From Chaetoceros tenuissimus (lineage: Eukaryota > Bacillariophyta > Thalassiosirophyceae > Chaetocerotales > Chaetocerotaceae): a stretch of DNA of 64,000 nucleotides. The position numbers were made by a program, and so were the translations under genes. Below are positions 48,507 to 58,358 of this stretch, piece by piece. The stretch lies in NCBI GenBank assembly GCA_021927905.1, contig BLLK01000069.1:2108001-2172000 (forward strand), given 5' to 3'. The number at the start of each line of letters is the position of its first letter. Within the stretch, counting starts at the first letter, position 1. Below the pieces are notes generated by a model. It was not told the DNA's origin, made no database searches, and saw only the letters and a program-made list of their open reading frames with translations.

Positions 48507-51452
48507 TTATGATAATGTCATGCTCATGTCAATATCACTTTCTTCTAACGAGAGAGCGGAGTCCTCATCAATGCTACTTTGGCTAAGACTAGATTTTCCC
48601 ATATTAATAGACTCTTCAAAGTGCGAATCAATCACCGCCATGCCACCGTTATCAGGTAAGTCTGTTGGCCCAAGATCAAGAGACTCTTCCATTGCTCTCT
48701 TGAGCATTTCTGATGAGAATGGATCGTCTGGTTTGAGGCTCAGAGCTTGGTGATAGCATTCTATAGCATTATCAAGCTCTTCGGAGAGGTGGTAAGTAAA
48801 ACCTAATGCTGCAAATGACATTGACTTCTCGGGACATAAAGCAAGACATTTTCTAAAGCACTGTTTTGCATTTTCAAACTGTCTCAATTTTCGGTAGCTT
48901 TGGCCTAAGTTGAATATAGTTGGTTCCCAAAATGCATCTTGACAAAAGTCAATACAGTCACTGTCAGAAAAGGATGAGGTAATGTCCCTCCCCTTGGACT
49001 GACCAAACTCAAACCTCGGTTTATTGACTCTGTTCTCGATCAGTTTTTCACCGTGATCACTCCATGATAGAGTAACCTTTTCTGAAAAATCAGCCTCGAC
49101 ATAGAGACGCAACGCAAGAATAAACCACTTAACTGCTTCCTGCCACTTCTTATTCCTGTAAGCCCAAACACCTAGTTCGTTACAGCACAGTGGGTCATTC
49201 TTCTCCATAGACCTAGAAATTTTCAAATATGACCCTGCAACTGGAATATTGTTTGTTCTTAAATGCTCCATACCCATGTAGAGCATTGGATAATGGCTTC
49301 CGGAGTGCAATGTTTGGGCATGGCGAAAGCAAACGTTTGCTTGGTCATTTTCATCGCTAGCTGCAAAGGCGCAACCATATGCAACCCATCCAGTTGCACT
49401 CCTCTCGTCTAATCGAGTGGCTTTCCAGAAATGCTTTTGAGCAATGTCATATTTCCCGCATGTGTAATAGTAGCAACCGATTGCGTACCAAGCAATGGCA
49501 GACTTTGGATCAGCATCGACTAGAGCATGTGCGAATCGGAATAATGGTCTCTTTTGTCCTAGGGCGGTCAAAGTTGCAAGTTGGATTTCTGCGTGATCAT
49601 TGCTTACTGGATCAATTTCGTAAAGAACTTGACAATAGTGTAGGGCTAGAGCAAGATTGTATGCATTATAAGCGCGGGTGGCGGCAAGTGCAAGTATATA
49701 GGGCGACTGCGATAAATTGTGTTTGAAGTGCAGACTCTGAAATGAAGTTTCCACTTGTTTTTTGAATTCTTCATCATTATTCTTCCTATTGAATTGCTTC
49801 TTAATACTTGAGGATGCATCACCTCCATTGCGATTATTGTGGAAATTGAATGGAGTTGAGGGTGTTGCCTGAAATGGTAAGGCACTTACATCTACTGACA
49901 TTATTGGGGATGCCTGCTCCGGTAGAATATTCATCGGGGTAGATGCAGCAATAGGAGATGCAAATGGTAATGAATCATTAATCGCGGTACCAACTTTTTT
50001 ACTTGCTGATGGCTCTGAGACTCCAAGACTTAGTCTTGCGTAAAAGATATCTTGTAACCATTCCATACCATCACCTTCTTCAAATCGAAGTGATTTCACA
50101 AGTTCAATCTCCTCCTCGGAATTCATCAATTTCCTGTGGGATAAGTACGTCCATGCTTCAATACATTTCACATCAATCTCCAGCGCCAATTTTAAAAATG
50201 AAGCAGCCCTACTTGGATTTGAAGCTTCGTCACATGCTTTCCCCCTCATGAGACAAAGCCTAGCTATTGGGTGTATGTCACCTTCCTCTACGGTAGATTT
50301 TACATAAAATGCGAGTTTTAGCAATTCCAATTCGCCGTCCATTAGAAAATTCCCTTCGTTGTACATGCCATCAATATCATCAGTGTTACCATACGCATCT
50401 TCAGGAGACTGGCGTTTATTGTCTAAAATTGAAGAAAAATGTGGATCTTGTTTCAAATCTTCAGCCGATGGTAAAATTTGCAGTATACTTGATAAAGTAA
50501 CATCTTCAAGCAATCTATTGACTTCATCCCATTCCCCAAATGAAGCATCACACTGAGCAGCTAGCAAAATGGATTCAATAATCAACCGAACATGCTCCTT
50601 CTCATTTTGAAACAAAGTCAAAGGGTCTAGATTCCGTTCAATTTGTCCCTCTGTAGGAGACGTATACAGTACTGATTCAAAATTTAACAAACCCGCCTTT
50701 TCGAGAATAAACTTTGCCCTTCTCTTTTCTTGATTTGCTGAAAGTGCCGATGCAAACAAGTATGCATCGTGTGGAGACTGAGTTTTTGTATATAATATAG
50801 AAGCATAAAAGACAGCGGAAGCCGTAGATGCTGTATTTATACTTGAAGTAGAATGCAAACATGATGAAATCAATTTCCGCAGTTTAGCATGCGGATCAAC
50901 TTGTTTTCTTTCTGAAGCATGAGGTATATCTTTTCCTTTGTTGTCCTTTTCTCTGTCTACAGAATGATCTATGCTTTCTGGTGGTGGTAAACCAGTTACC
51001 AATATTCCACCGGTTGAATCTCTGATGCGGCTTTGGTTTTGACTTTTACCTCCCCATGACTGACGTGAAGTTTTCTTCCTGGTATCGTTTGTGCTACCGA
51101 AGCTGAGTCTAGGTTGTTGAGGTGGAGGATGAGGAGAAAGCCTTGGACTGGCAGCAGAATTGAAATCTGGAGAAAATATGCTAGATGTCTGAGAGTCTTC
51201 AAACCCATTATTTGCTGGTTGGCCATAAGACCTGGTGCTGTTGAGATTGGTTCCATCTTGTGTTGAATTTGGATTGGTGGAAGAAGCATCTATTGCCAAC
51301 ATGTTATTTCGAAGGGCATGAGCACGGCGTCGAGATGCCACACCATGATGTGGAGAACGCCCTGATGTGCTTGGCATAGTTCTAGGCTCTAGGAGGTTGT
51401 ATAAAAACAAAGGACTTGTCAAGTAATTGCTATCCTCTTTCAATTGTAACAT
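48507..51452 (-). CDS. CDC16: Anaphase-promoting complex subunit CDC16/APC6
   Basis: A 981-aa single exon from ATG 51452; ATG 51377 at MPSTSGRS is an alternative. A 190-residue Ser/Pro-rich N terminus precedes a helical-repeat region. TPRs in the second half match APC6: FRFAHALVDADPKSAIAWYA, IGCYYYTCGKYDIAQKHFWK, GWVAYGCAFAASDENDQANV, HYPMLYMGMEHLRTNNIPVA, ELGVWAYRNKKWQEAVKWF, and a last repeat FAALGFTYHLSEELDNAIEC. CDC16 is a core TPR scaffold of the APC/C ubiquitin ligase, which triggers anaphase and mitotic exit. The protein is longer than the usual 620 residues because of the disordered head and an insert at about residues 500-560. The acidic tail (SIDEDSALSLEESDIDMSM) may be a phosphorylation target. 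Confidence 0.9.
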   Translation of the reverse strand: MLQLKEDSNYLTSPLFLYNLLEPRTMPSTSGRSPHHGVASRRRAHALRNNMLAIDASSTNPNSTQDGTNLNSTRSYGQPANNGFEDSQTSSIFSPDFNSAASPRLSPHPPPQQPRLSFGSTNDTRKKTSRQSWGGKSQNQSRIRDSTGGILVTGLPPPESIDHSVDREKDNKGKDIPHASERKQVDPHAKLRKLISSCLHSTSSINTASTASAVFYASILYTKTQSPHDAYLFASALSANQEKRRAKFILEKAGLLNFESVLYTSPTEGQIERNLDPLTLFQNEKEHVRLIIESILLAAQCDASFGEWDEVNRLLEDVTLSSILQILPSAEDLKQDPHFSSILDNKRQSPEDAYGNTDDIDGMYNEGNFLMDGELELLKLAFYVKSTVEEGDIHPIARLCLMRGKACDEASNPSRAASFLKLALEIDVKCIEAWTYLSHRKLMNSEEEIELVKSLRFEEGDGMEWLQDIFYARLSLGVSEPSASKKVGTAINDSLPFASPIAASTPMNILPEQASPIMSVDVSALPFQATPSTPFNFHNNRNGGDASSSIKKQFNRKNNDEEFKKQVETSFQSLHFKHNLSQSPYILALAATRAYNAYNLALALHYCQVLYEIDPVSNDHAEIQLATLTALGQKRPLFRFAHALVDADPKSAIAWYAIGCYYYTCGKYDIAQKHFWKATRLDERSATGWVAYGCAFAASDENDQANVCFRHAQTLHSGSHYPMLYMGMEHLRTNNIPVAGSYLKISRSMEKNDPLCCNELGVWAYRNKKWQEAVKWFILALRLYVEADFSEKVTLSWSDHGEKLIENRVNKPRFEFGQSKGRDITSSFSDSDCIDFCQDAFWEPTIFNLGQSYRKLRQFENAKQCFRKCLALCPEKSMSFAALGFTYHLSEELDNAIECYHQALSLKPDDPFSSEMLKRAMEESLDLGPTDLPDNGGMAVIDSHFEESINMGKSSLSQSSIDEDSALSLEESDIDMSMTLS

Positions 51453-51686
51453 GAGATTAAAACAACATCATTGTTCAAAATTTCATCCATGTTTGTTGCA
51501 GAAATTTACAAAACAAAGGAGAAGGAAAGAAAAAGAAGGAGAAATGCAACAGGTTATGGAAATAACGGAAAAACATCTCCGTTACAATTCGGACCTTCGT
51601 ATTTAAAGTACTTTTGTCATTGTCAAACGTTGAGTTGGACTCTCAAGCTATAACTTTACGAGTAATATTTATTACTCTTCATGCTT

Positions 51687-52293
51687 CTATTCATCATCTT
51701 GTTCTAAATGGCGGGTTTCATGGTGCATTGTTAGTGAATTTGTAAACAAGACTATTCGAGGCAGAGAGGCAAAGATTTTCAACTTAATGATTCTTACCAT
51801 ATTCTATAGTCACATCTTCATTGTTTTCACTCTTTTTCTTCATCGTACCACCTTCCCAAAAACTGATTAATCTTGGAACCTTTGAAAGATCACCATGATC
51901 ATCAGAAGCCATACAATCATCATGACTGCTTCCTTCCCAAAAGGAAATTAACTTTGGAACTGCCTCTGACTTTCTACTCTTGATCTTTTGTCTCATTTCT
52001 GTATGATACTTCTTCTTTTGAATAGATTTCGTGTATTGTAGAACCCTACTACTTTGCTTAAATCTATTGACCTTCTTTTCGGGTGAGGATGTATCTTCTT
52101 CTTCTTCTATTTCCTTTTCTTGAATTGGGTCTAAAGCATGATCCTGAATCGATTCTTCCATGTCTTCGTCAATGCATTCGGGTTCCATTTCTGTATCAGG
52201 CATACCTTCATCTTCATCTACAGAAGAAGAATCCATGGACAAAAGAGTATCTGAATTGAATGAGTCGCCTCGCTTCATTTCGGATTGAGACAT
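51687..52293 (-). CDS. Small acidic protein with duplicated LISFWEG motif, two exons
   Basis: Exons are 52293-51798 and 51703-51687, with a 94-nt intron (GTAAGA...CATTTAG); the last exon encodes only five residues (GAACAAGATGATGAA, then TAG). The product is 170 aa. No known domain. The first 80 residues are very acidic (DSSSVDEDEGMPDTEMEPEC), followed by a basic stretch (KSIQKKKYHTEMRQKIKSRK) and then two copies of VP[K/R]LISFWEG about 30 residues apart. Such short repeated aromatic/hydrophobic motifs in a disordered protein look like docking sites for a partner. Cellular location is unclear; there is no signal peptide. The second-exon assignment is by splice-site logic only. Confidence 0.6.
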
Positions 52294-52791
52294 TACGAAT
52301 TGCAGTAATCAATTATTTTGACGGAGTTTTGAGTCTGTTCTCGTCATGTCTGGGAACAAAATCTTCAGAAGCCAATCGTTTTTCTTACCATGATTGATTT
52401 AGACGTTGTTGTGATATTGTAGAGATCAAAGAACACTTTCGTGTGTTGCTGTGAAAAAATTGAAGTGGTTCGTATGATGGAGCAAGCGTAATGGAGCAAG
52501 CCAAACCAATTCTTTTTTTAGATTCAGCATAAACGACCCAATGCTTAAGTATAACAAGAAGAAAAACAGAGAACGATCAAAGAACGATCAGTTGTTTGTT
52601 CAGTTTCATGTCGATAATTTTTTTTGCGTTGCCAAGGCTTCCTAAATTCAAATTTGAAAAATCAAATTAAAAAAATCAATCTCTAGAACGAAAACTGCCT
52701 CGTTCGCCTGAGCAACCCATCTTTTGAATCTACATCTACCTCCTACAACAACCCATCTATTTGAAGCTACATCTACCTCCAAACTGCAATC
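52294..52791. other. Intergenic region between divergent genes
   Basis: 498 bp with a GAACGATCA direct repeat (about 52572-52591) and a repeated ACAACCCATCT...AGCTACATCTACCTCC block just before the next ATG (52730-52783). Otherwise nothing recognisable. Confidence 0.4.
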
Positions 52792-54564
52792 ATGAGTTCC
52801 ATGTCGAGCCAACCTCTACTGACCTGTGCATTGTGCAAAGCTCATTTCACCAACTATCAAGATGCATTCGTTCATGATCGAATGTGCAAGGAAAGCCTTC
52901 GAACGGAGAATCTGTTTCTACCTCTCCAATTCCAATCATCTTCTCTTTTACCAGGCATGTTTCCTATCGTCCCCTTACCCCAACCCGCACCCCAACCCTT
53001 TGCAAATATTGCACAAAATACATTTGATACTTCCATCTTCGCCAATAGAAATTCATCAATGCTAATGAAAAATGACATCGCTAAGAAACCTACAATAAAC
53101 AAGAAGAAAAAGGTGTCAAGAGCGCCATCAAAGACAGTGGCAACAAAGACATTATCGGAAGCCAGCGTTCACCTGCAAGACTCCACATTTGGCAAACATG
53201 AGAATAAAACAGTGTTGGAGAGTCTCGTTCAATCACCAGCCCGTAAAGTGTCGAAAGATGCTACTCAACCAAAATTGACTCAACAACTTTGCCTCGAAGT
53301 AAAGCAACCAGCTTGTAGCTTTGTCCAAGGATCCAGAGATGGTTTGTGGGAATGCTCTGGATGTAACTCCCTTCCGTTTCATTGGAGAGCAACAGGCTCA
53401 GTCATATTTTCTACTTCAGAGCCTACGAAGGAACTTGTTGAAACTCATTCAAATTTATGTATGGGCAAAAACCCACTTCAAATTCCGAAAGATGCACTAG
53501 TCACCGTAAAAGATGGAAAGAACTTTACAGTTGAATGGAACACCAAGAAAAGAAAACCTAACCGACAGAAGAAGAAGCGAAAAACCTCGTCCATTCAAGA
53601 AAATACGTTTGTTTTTGAGGCAATAGAGGGGGAGGATTATGTATGCGAAAATTTTGACTCTTCATATTTGGAGTGTAAAGAGATCGGGATTGATATTTCA
53701 GAGAGTTCCTTTTTGCCTCCTGAAGCAAGGCAACTTGGAACAAACTATACTCTATTTATACTCCTACAACTGTTGCCAAAGGCTTATTCTGTAAATGATG
53801 ATGAAGAGTTGAACGACGTATCGACCGAAGGCAATGACATCAAAGGAGATGATTTCTTTCACACTTTGGTTTGCAAACACTGCGAAAACCACGACTTCGG
53901 GCAAGAGAGCTTTCCAGATAATGCAGAGAGCTTACAATCACTACTCCCCATGTTTACTCGGCACTTGAGTTCATGCAACAAGTGCCCGTCTGATATCAAA
54001 GATAAATTGAACCTTTTACTGTCCTTCCATGAGAGCCAGAAAGTAAAGCTTGCTTTCGGTGCAGAAAAGGAGCTTTCTGATATAGTTTGGAGTAGTGTCC
54101 TAGATTTCTTTGGCCTTCTACCCCTAGACGAATCCAATCACTTTGATCTAGATGACATTCCAAACACTCCAGACTACTCTTTGTACGTACTGAAACAATA
54201 TGAACCATGTCAGATTGAAGCTGGGCACTCTAGAGCTAAATCATACGAGATAGGATTTAAAGGCATTCAGTGTAGACACTGCGCAAGTCGGCAATTCTTT
54301 TATCGCTCTGGTGAAATCTTCTCTGGTAATTTTTCAAGTTTCTCCAATCACTTGCAACAGTGCAAGTATGTTCCTGAAGATGTCAAAGAATCCCTAGTAT
54401 CCAAAAGACTTTCCCATGGTGAAGAAATGGCAAGTCTCGGACGAACAGCACAAAAAGAGTTCCTAAAGGCTGTATATAATAGACTTCACTCGGTAGATGA
54501 TGAAAGTGATGATGATGAGAGTGACAATACAGATACCGATGATGATAATGATGAGAGCGACTAA
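52792..54564 (+). CDS. Four-module C-x2-C/H-x3-C zinc protein of a diatom-type family, function unknown
   Basis: A 590-aa single exon. Four potential zinc sites of the same type are visible: C12/C15...H28/C32, C188/C191...H219/C223, C361/C364...H391/C395 and C494/C497...H520/C524. Each is C-x2-C then H-x3-C. The last two are clearly related beyond the ligands (HLSSCNKCPSDIKDKL and HLQQCKYVPEDVKESL, each followed by a helical segment). The fourth (GFKGIQCRHCASRQFFYRSG) resembles a module I associate with a large unnamed diatom family. A basic region at about 250-265 (KKRKPNRQKKKRKTSS) looks like a nuclear localisation signal, and the protein ends in a long Asp/Glu run. A nuclear nucleic-acid-binding or scaffold role is inference only. 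Confidence 0.7.
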   Translation: MSSMSSQPLLTCALCKAHFTNYQDAFVHDRMCKESLRTENLFLPLQFQSSSLLPGMFPIVPLPQPAPQPFANIAQNTFDTSIFANRNSSMLMKNDIAKKPTINKKKKVSRAPSKTVATKTLSEASVHLQDSTFGKHENKTVLESLVQSPARKVSKDATQPKLTQQLCLEVKQPACSFVQGSRDGLWECSGCNSLPFHWRATGSVIFSTSEPTKELVETHSNLCMGKNPLQIPKDALVTVKDGKNFTVEWNTKKRKPNRQKKKRKTSSIQENTFVFEAIEGEDYVCENFDSSYLECKEIGIDISESSFLPPEARQLGTNYTLFILLQLLPKAYSVNDDEELNDVSTEGNDIKGDDFFHTLVCKHCENHDFGQESFPDNAESLQSLLPMFTRHLSSCNKCPSDIKDKLNLLLSFHESQKVKLAFGAEKELSDIVWSSVLDFFGLLPLDESNHFDLDDIPNTPDYSLYVLKQYEPCQIEAGHSRAKSYEIGFKGIQCRHCASRQFFYRSGEIFSGNFSSFSNHLQQCKYVPEDVKESLVSKRLSHGEEMASLGRTAQKEFLKAVYNRLHSVDDESDDDESDNTDTDDDNDESD

Positions 54565-54635
54565 AAATGGAAATAATAAAAGTACTTGAGAACATACAAA
54601 ATCTAAATCTAGAATTTCTTGTTATTTGATTTGAT

Positions 54636-56825
54636 TCAACTTTTGGAGTTCAAAACATGCTTCAGCGCACAAATGGTCAAGGCAGAATGAGATATACTCA
54701 TTCCAGCTTCGAGATCTAACTCTGAGCCCTCAATTTTGAGGCGTAAACTTTCACTATCGTGTTCAGATTTGTCAAAAGAGCTCATTAGTACTTTGCATGC
54801 TTCATCTTTCTTTCCCTCTGACCAAAATGCTAGAGCAATGTTAAAGCGAGGTTGGTTGTAGATGCTTTGGTTCTTTGGGAGGGATCTCAAGGAAGTAAGA
54901 AAGTAGGAGAACGCTAAGTCTCGATTTTTCTTCATAAAATGGACAATTGCTAAGTTGTTGTATATACAAGCCTCTATCACCCTTTTACATTCATCCTGCA
55001 CATCGTTTTGTATGCAATCCCAGACAGACCTTGCTTTTGTTAGGATCTTTGAGGCTTCTTCTAAATCCATGCTATCCGTTGTCTTAGACATCAACGCCTT
55101 TCCAATAATACCCGTGGCTTTATGTAGAATCATTCCGAGGCCTTGAAGCGATAAGTCCTCTTTATCTTTCATCAGAGTCTTTTCGATATTTTCACGCATT
55201 TGGCCTTCGCCCAGTTGTATATCTACAAAATAGCTCATTAGGGAAATTATCGGATCAGAGCATTCATCTTTCAAGCGATCGATACATGTCTTGCAAGTTG
55301 CCAGGTCACAAGTGAGACAAGCTACGAAGAGTAGCGTCCATAGGATTTTCTTATCGTTTTCTGAAGAAGAGTCCAAATGCTGATGAATAAGACTAAGTTT
55401 CGCATTTTCATTGATTGATGCGTTAGGGTCGTTTCCTATTTTGGTAAGATAATAAAGACTGATTTCTCGGGCCAATTCTAATTCACCCTTTGCAAGAAAG
55501 CAATGTGAAAGATTTGATATAGCTTTATCCAAATTTCCATCACAGTCCGAACCCAATTTCAGTATGCTCTCAAAAACATCCAATGCATCATCTACCATTC
55601 CTACCTTACCCAGTGAAGTAGCAAATAGCATAGCAATATCAACAGATCTTGACGACAATGATGTCAATTTCTTCTTCAGTTCCCCAAAATCTTGTTCAGA
55701 GACTGCATTTTTGCAGGACAAAAAGTCTAAAGTCTGAAAAATGCATTCAAGTCTTTGTGCCATACCCCCTTTCTGTATATTCATAGCATCTTGTATGTGA
55801 CGATCTCTTTCTTCTTTTTTGCCAAACCCTTGATTATGACAATAAAGTGCTCTTACTACTGCTTCTTGTGGTGCTGAGTCAGATTCATTGTTTGCGAACA
55901 AAGCAGACTCGTCATATTTGTTGGTTGCATCTTCTGTTTCTGTGTTTGAGATCCTCCTACGCTTCACTCCGTTACATTCAACACCAGTCCCTAAAGTCCT
56001 CACTCTTTTCGTATTTGTACACATTGGAACATGATGCTGGTTTTGTTCAGGCTTATTTCCCCTGAGATTAATTGCATTTACTGCATGCTGCCATTTCGAA
56101 ATTGCACTATTCAGCCTATTTGCGTCCACATCGTGGACGAGTTCACCAACTTTTGAACATTCGTCTAGAACGCTTTCAATGATGTACAGTCCTTCTCTCC
56201 AAGTAGGTCGAAACTTTGGGTTTTGATGCCTAAAACATGTTGCTGCTAAAGAGATCCCTTTATACAGCGATTTTCTTGCCTTATTTACATTGTCGTCGGA
56301 TGAATCATGAAGAATTAACCAAGACATTGAAACTGAGGTCATAATTATAGACATGGCAGTTTGTTTGCGATCTTTCCCAATGACCATAGAAGTTGATGCG
56401 TTCATAAACGTAATTGCAGGATTCATACTTGATTCACTGAATATGCTCCATGTGGCCTTCTCTAAAGCTTCCATGTATTTAGTGTTTGCTTCTTTTGCCA
56501 TACTCAGTCGAGTTTTGAAATTGTCTATATCACCTTCTTTATATCTTTGAACCACAGCCACCGACCTAAAACTACACATAGCTTGATCCGCTTTTATTGC
56601 ATAACACGATAGGCCCACAAAACCTTCTGTAGTCGGTTTCTTTGTATCTGCAGTGGATATATTGTAGTCTTTGCCACTTTTCATATTCGAAAATGAGTTG
56701 TTGATGTCGGGCTCATTTTTCTTTTCCTCTGCCAAACCTAGTTCTAGAGCTTGAGATGCCTGAGTAAAACGACCAGTCCTATAAAGTAACGACGCTTTTG
56801 CACAATGTATAGAAAATGGATCCAT
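54636..56825 (-). CDS. Helical-repeat (TPR-like) protein, function unknown
   Basis: 729 aa from ATG 56825; the frame upstream opens only with TTG, so an unseen upstream exon is possible. The protein is almost wholly alpha-helical. Recognisable repeat-like units include FSIHCAKASLLYRTGRFTQA, FATSLGKVGMVDDALDVFES, SNLSHCFLAKGELELAREIS and a C-terminal pair with NNLAIVHFMKKNRDLAFSYF and PRFNIALAFWSEGKKDEACK. The layout (long helical-repeat protein with no catalytic motif) recalls meiotic SPO22/ZIP4-like and other TPR scaffolds, but I cannot place it. The stop is 71 bp from that of the convergent zinc protein gene. Confidence 0.65.
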   Translation of the reverse strand: MDPFSIHCAKASLLYRTGRFTQASQALELGLAEEKKNEPDINNSFSNMKSGKDYNISTADTKKPTTEGFVGLSCYAIKADQAMCSFRSVAVVQRYKEGDIDNFKTRLSMAKEANTKYMEALEKATWSIFSESSMNPAITFMNASTSMVIGKDRKQTAMSIIMTSVSMSWLILHDSSDDNVNKARKSLYKGISLAATCFRHQNPKFRPTWREGLYIIESVLDECSKVGELVHDVDANRLNSAISKWQHAVNAINLRGNKPEQNQHHVPMCTNTKRVRTLGTGVECNGVKRRRISNTETEDATNKYDESALFANNESDSAPQEAVVRALYCHNQGFGKKEERDRHIQDAMNIQKGGMAQRLECIFQTLDFLSCKNAVSEQDFGELKKKLTSLSSRSVDIAMLFATSLGKVGMVDDALDVFESILKLGSDCDGNLDKAISNLSHCFLAKGELELAREISLYYLTKIGNDPNASINENAKLSLIHQHLDSSSENDKKILWTLLFVACLTCDLATCKTCIDRLKDECSDPIISLMSYFVDIQLGEGQMRENIEKTLMKDKEDLSLQGLGMILHKATGIIGKALMSKTTDSMDLEEASKILTKARSVWDCIQNDVQDECKRVIEACIYNNLAIVHFMKKNRDLAFSYFLTSLRSLPKNQSIYNQPRFNIALAFWSEGKKDEACKVLMSSFDKSEHDSESLRLKIEGSELDLEAGMSISHSALTICALKHVLNSKS

Positions 56826-57350
56826 ATTTACTTTTCTTTTACTGAGAAAGAGAATCAACTCTGATGATAGGAATACATGAACAATGCATCATTGTGATCA
56901 TTGATGTTGTTCAAAATAGAAAGCAAGAAAAACTGCAAACTGAAAGATATTGATTGGGTCGGACCCTCGCAAGTACAAGTCTGTCCGAAAGCTAGTTTAG
57001 CCTTTATGAAAAATTTACAAAGTTATTAAAATTCATACTTCATTATTTCCTGAAGCAAACAATCTTGTATCATATTCAAATGATTGCGCTAACTACACCA
57101 TGTAAAATATCAATAAATCATTTGTACTTATTTTCCTTTTTTGAGCTCGAATAATAATAGTCGTAATAAATTACAAAAGTGTTACTTGCGCCGTTTGTAC
57201 AATCTTTCCATGAGTTTGATTCCAAATAAGTATGTGAGTGATGCTGTTGATATCATAACCGATAGATGACGTGATCTAAAATACTGTCTAAATGATGAAG
57301 GGTACTAATCACTTGCACATCGCATGTCCCTTGTCTCTCTAACGGAACAT
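56826..57350. other. Intergenic region, no gene seen
   Basis: 525 bp between two minus-strand genes, with AT-rich sequence. It must hold the promoter of the helical-repeat gene and the HU 3' end. Confidence 0.4.
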
Positions 57351-57953
57351 TCACTTCTGATTCACCAAGTCTTTCAATACAACGCTCGCCCTAAATCTGA
57401 CGCGATTCTTTGCTGGTACAGTGATTGTCATTCCCTTTGTCAAAGTATTCTTCACTTTTCTTTCTTTAGAGAAACATCTGTCAAAGCTACCAAAGCCATG
57501 GATAGTGACACGTTTGTTCTCACTAACATTCTATTGAAGTTGGTATTTTATACCGGATATTAGTAGAGTTCTCAAAATCACAGTACATAAAAATCTTACA
57601 TATGTACTCACCTCTGCAATCATATCAAATACCTGCTTTACAATTCTATCAGCTTTAGCATTTGTTAACTCATGCATTTCTGCAACTGCATCAACTATAT
57701 CTTTTTTGGAAATGGTTTCGGTCGTGGGAGTGCTTGAAAACTTTTTGTTAAAACTTGAAACATTTGTATTTACAGCTGGTATTGCTGCCTTTTTGATTGG
57801 TGATTCCTCTTTCTTTGCTCCAACTACTTTTGCACCAGCATTATTCTTGTCAAACATGGAAAAAATTGAACGTGTAGATGAAGATGTACTGGTGATTTGC
57901 TTATTTCTCACCATCCACTTTGTTGCCAAGGATACACTTCTTGATACTGACAT
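57351..57953 (-). CDS. HU-like DNA-binding protein with organellar leader, two exons
   Basis: Exons are 57953-57612 and 57530-57351; the 81-nt intron (GTGAGT...TCAATAG) falls in the middle of the HU fold. Exon 1 ends TISKKDIVDAVAEMHELTNA...VFDMIAE and exon 2 begins NVSENKRVTIHGFGSFDRCF, continuing through the DNA-binding arm to PAKNRVRFRASVVLKDLVNQ. This is the HU/IHF pattern, although the arm-tip RNP motif reads KVKNTLTKGMTITVPA and is diverged. The product is 173 aa from ATG 57953. That start gives a Ser/Arg-rich amphipathic head (MSVSRSVSLATKWMVRNKQI) like a mitochondrial presequence; an ATG at 58064 would add 37 residues. HU proteins compact organellar nucleoids. Whether it goes to mitochondrion or plastid is not settled. 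Confidence 0.82.
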
Positions 57954-58358
57954 GCTTGCAAATAATTTTGTTCCAACTAGTTTTGTTATTCTATATATGG
58001 GAAGGAAACGAATTGAATGCCAATTGTATGGTATCTCGTCCATCTCATGTTTTTTGCATTCCATCCGTCCATTCACATTCTCTTTGATTTCAAATGGTAA
58101 ATATCATTGGCTATTTTATTCTTTTAAACCGTAGTTTACCGCCTTTGTATTGCCTCACTTTTTAGTGACGTGGTCAGTTGTTTTCCATTTTCTTCCACTA
58201 CCTATCCACTAGCTAGACTACCTTGGACCTGCACTTCGTTACTTCGTTCTCATGTCAACACTACTAGCTAGCTTGTACTATTGTTCTCTTCGGAACGACG
58301 AAGGTATTACTATCTTTATTCCATTACTACAGTACCGATTCTACTTTATTTACTTGAA
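57954..58358. other. Intergenic region between divergent genes
   Basis: 405 bp head-to-head gap with CTAGCTAG-type runs (58207-58275). A longer HU start (58064) would fall inside. No other feature. Confidence 0.4.
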
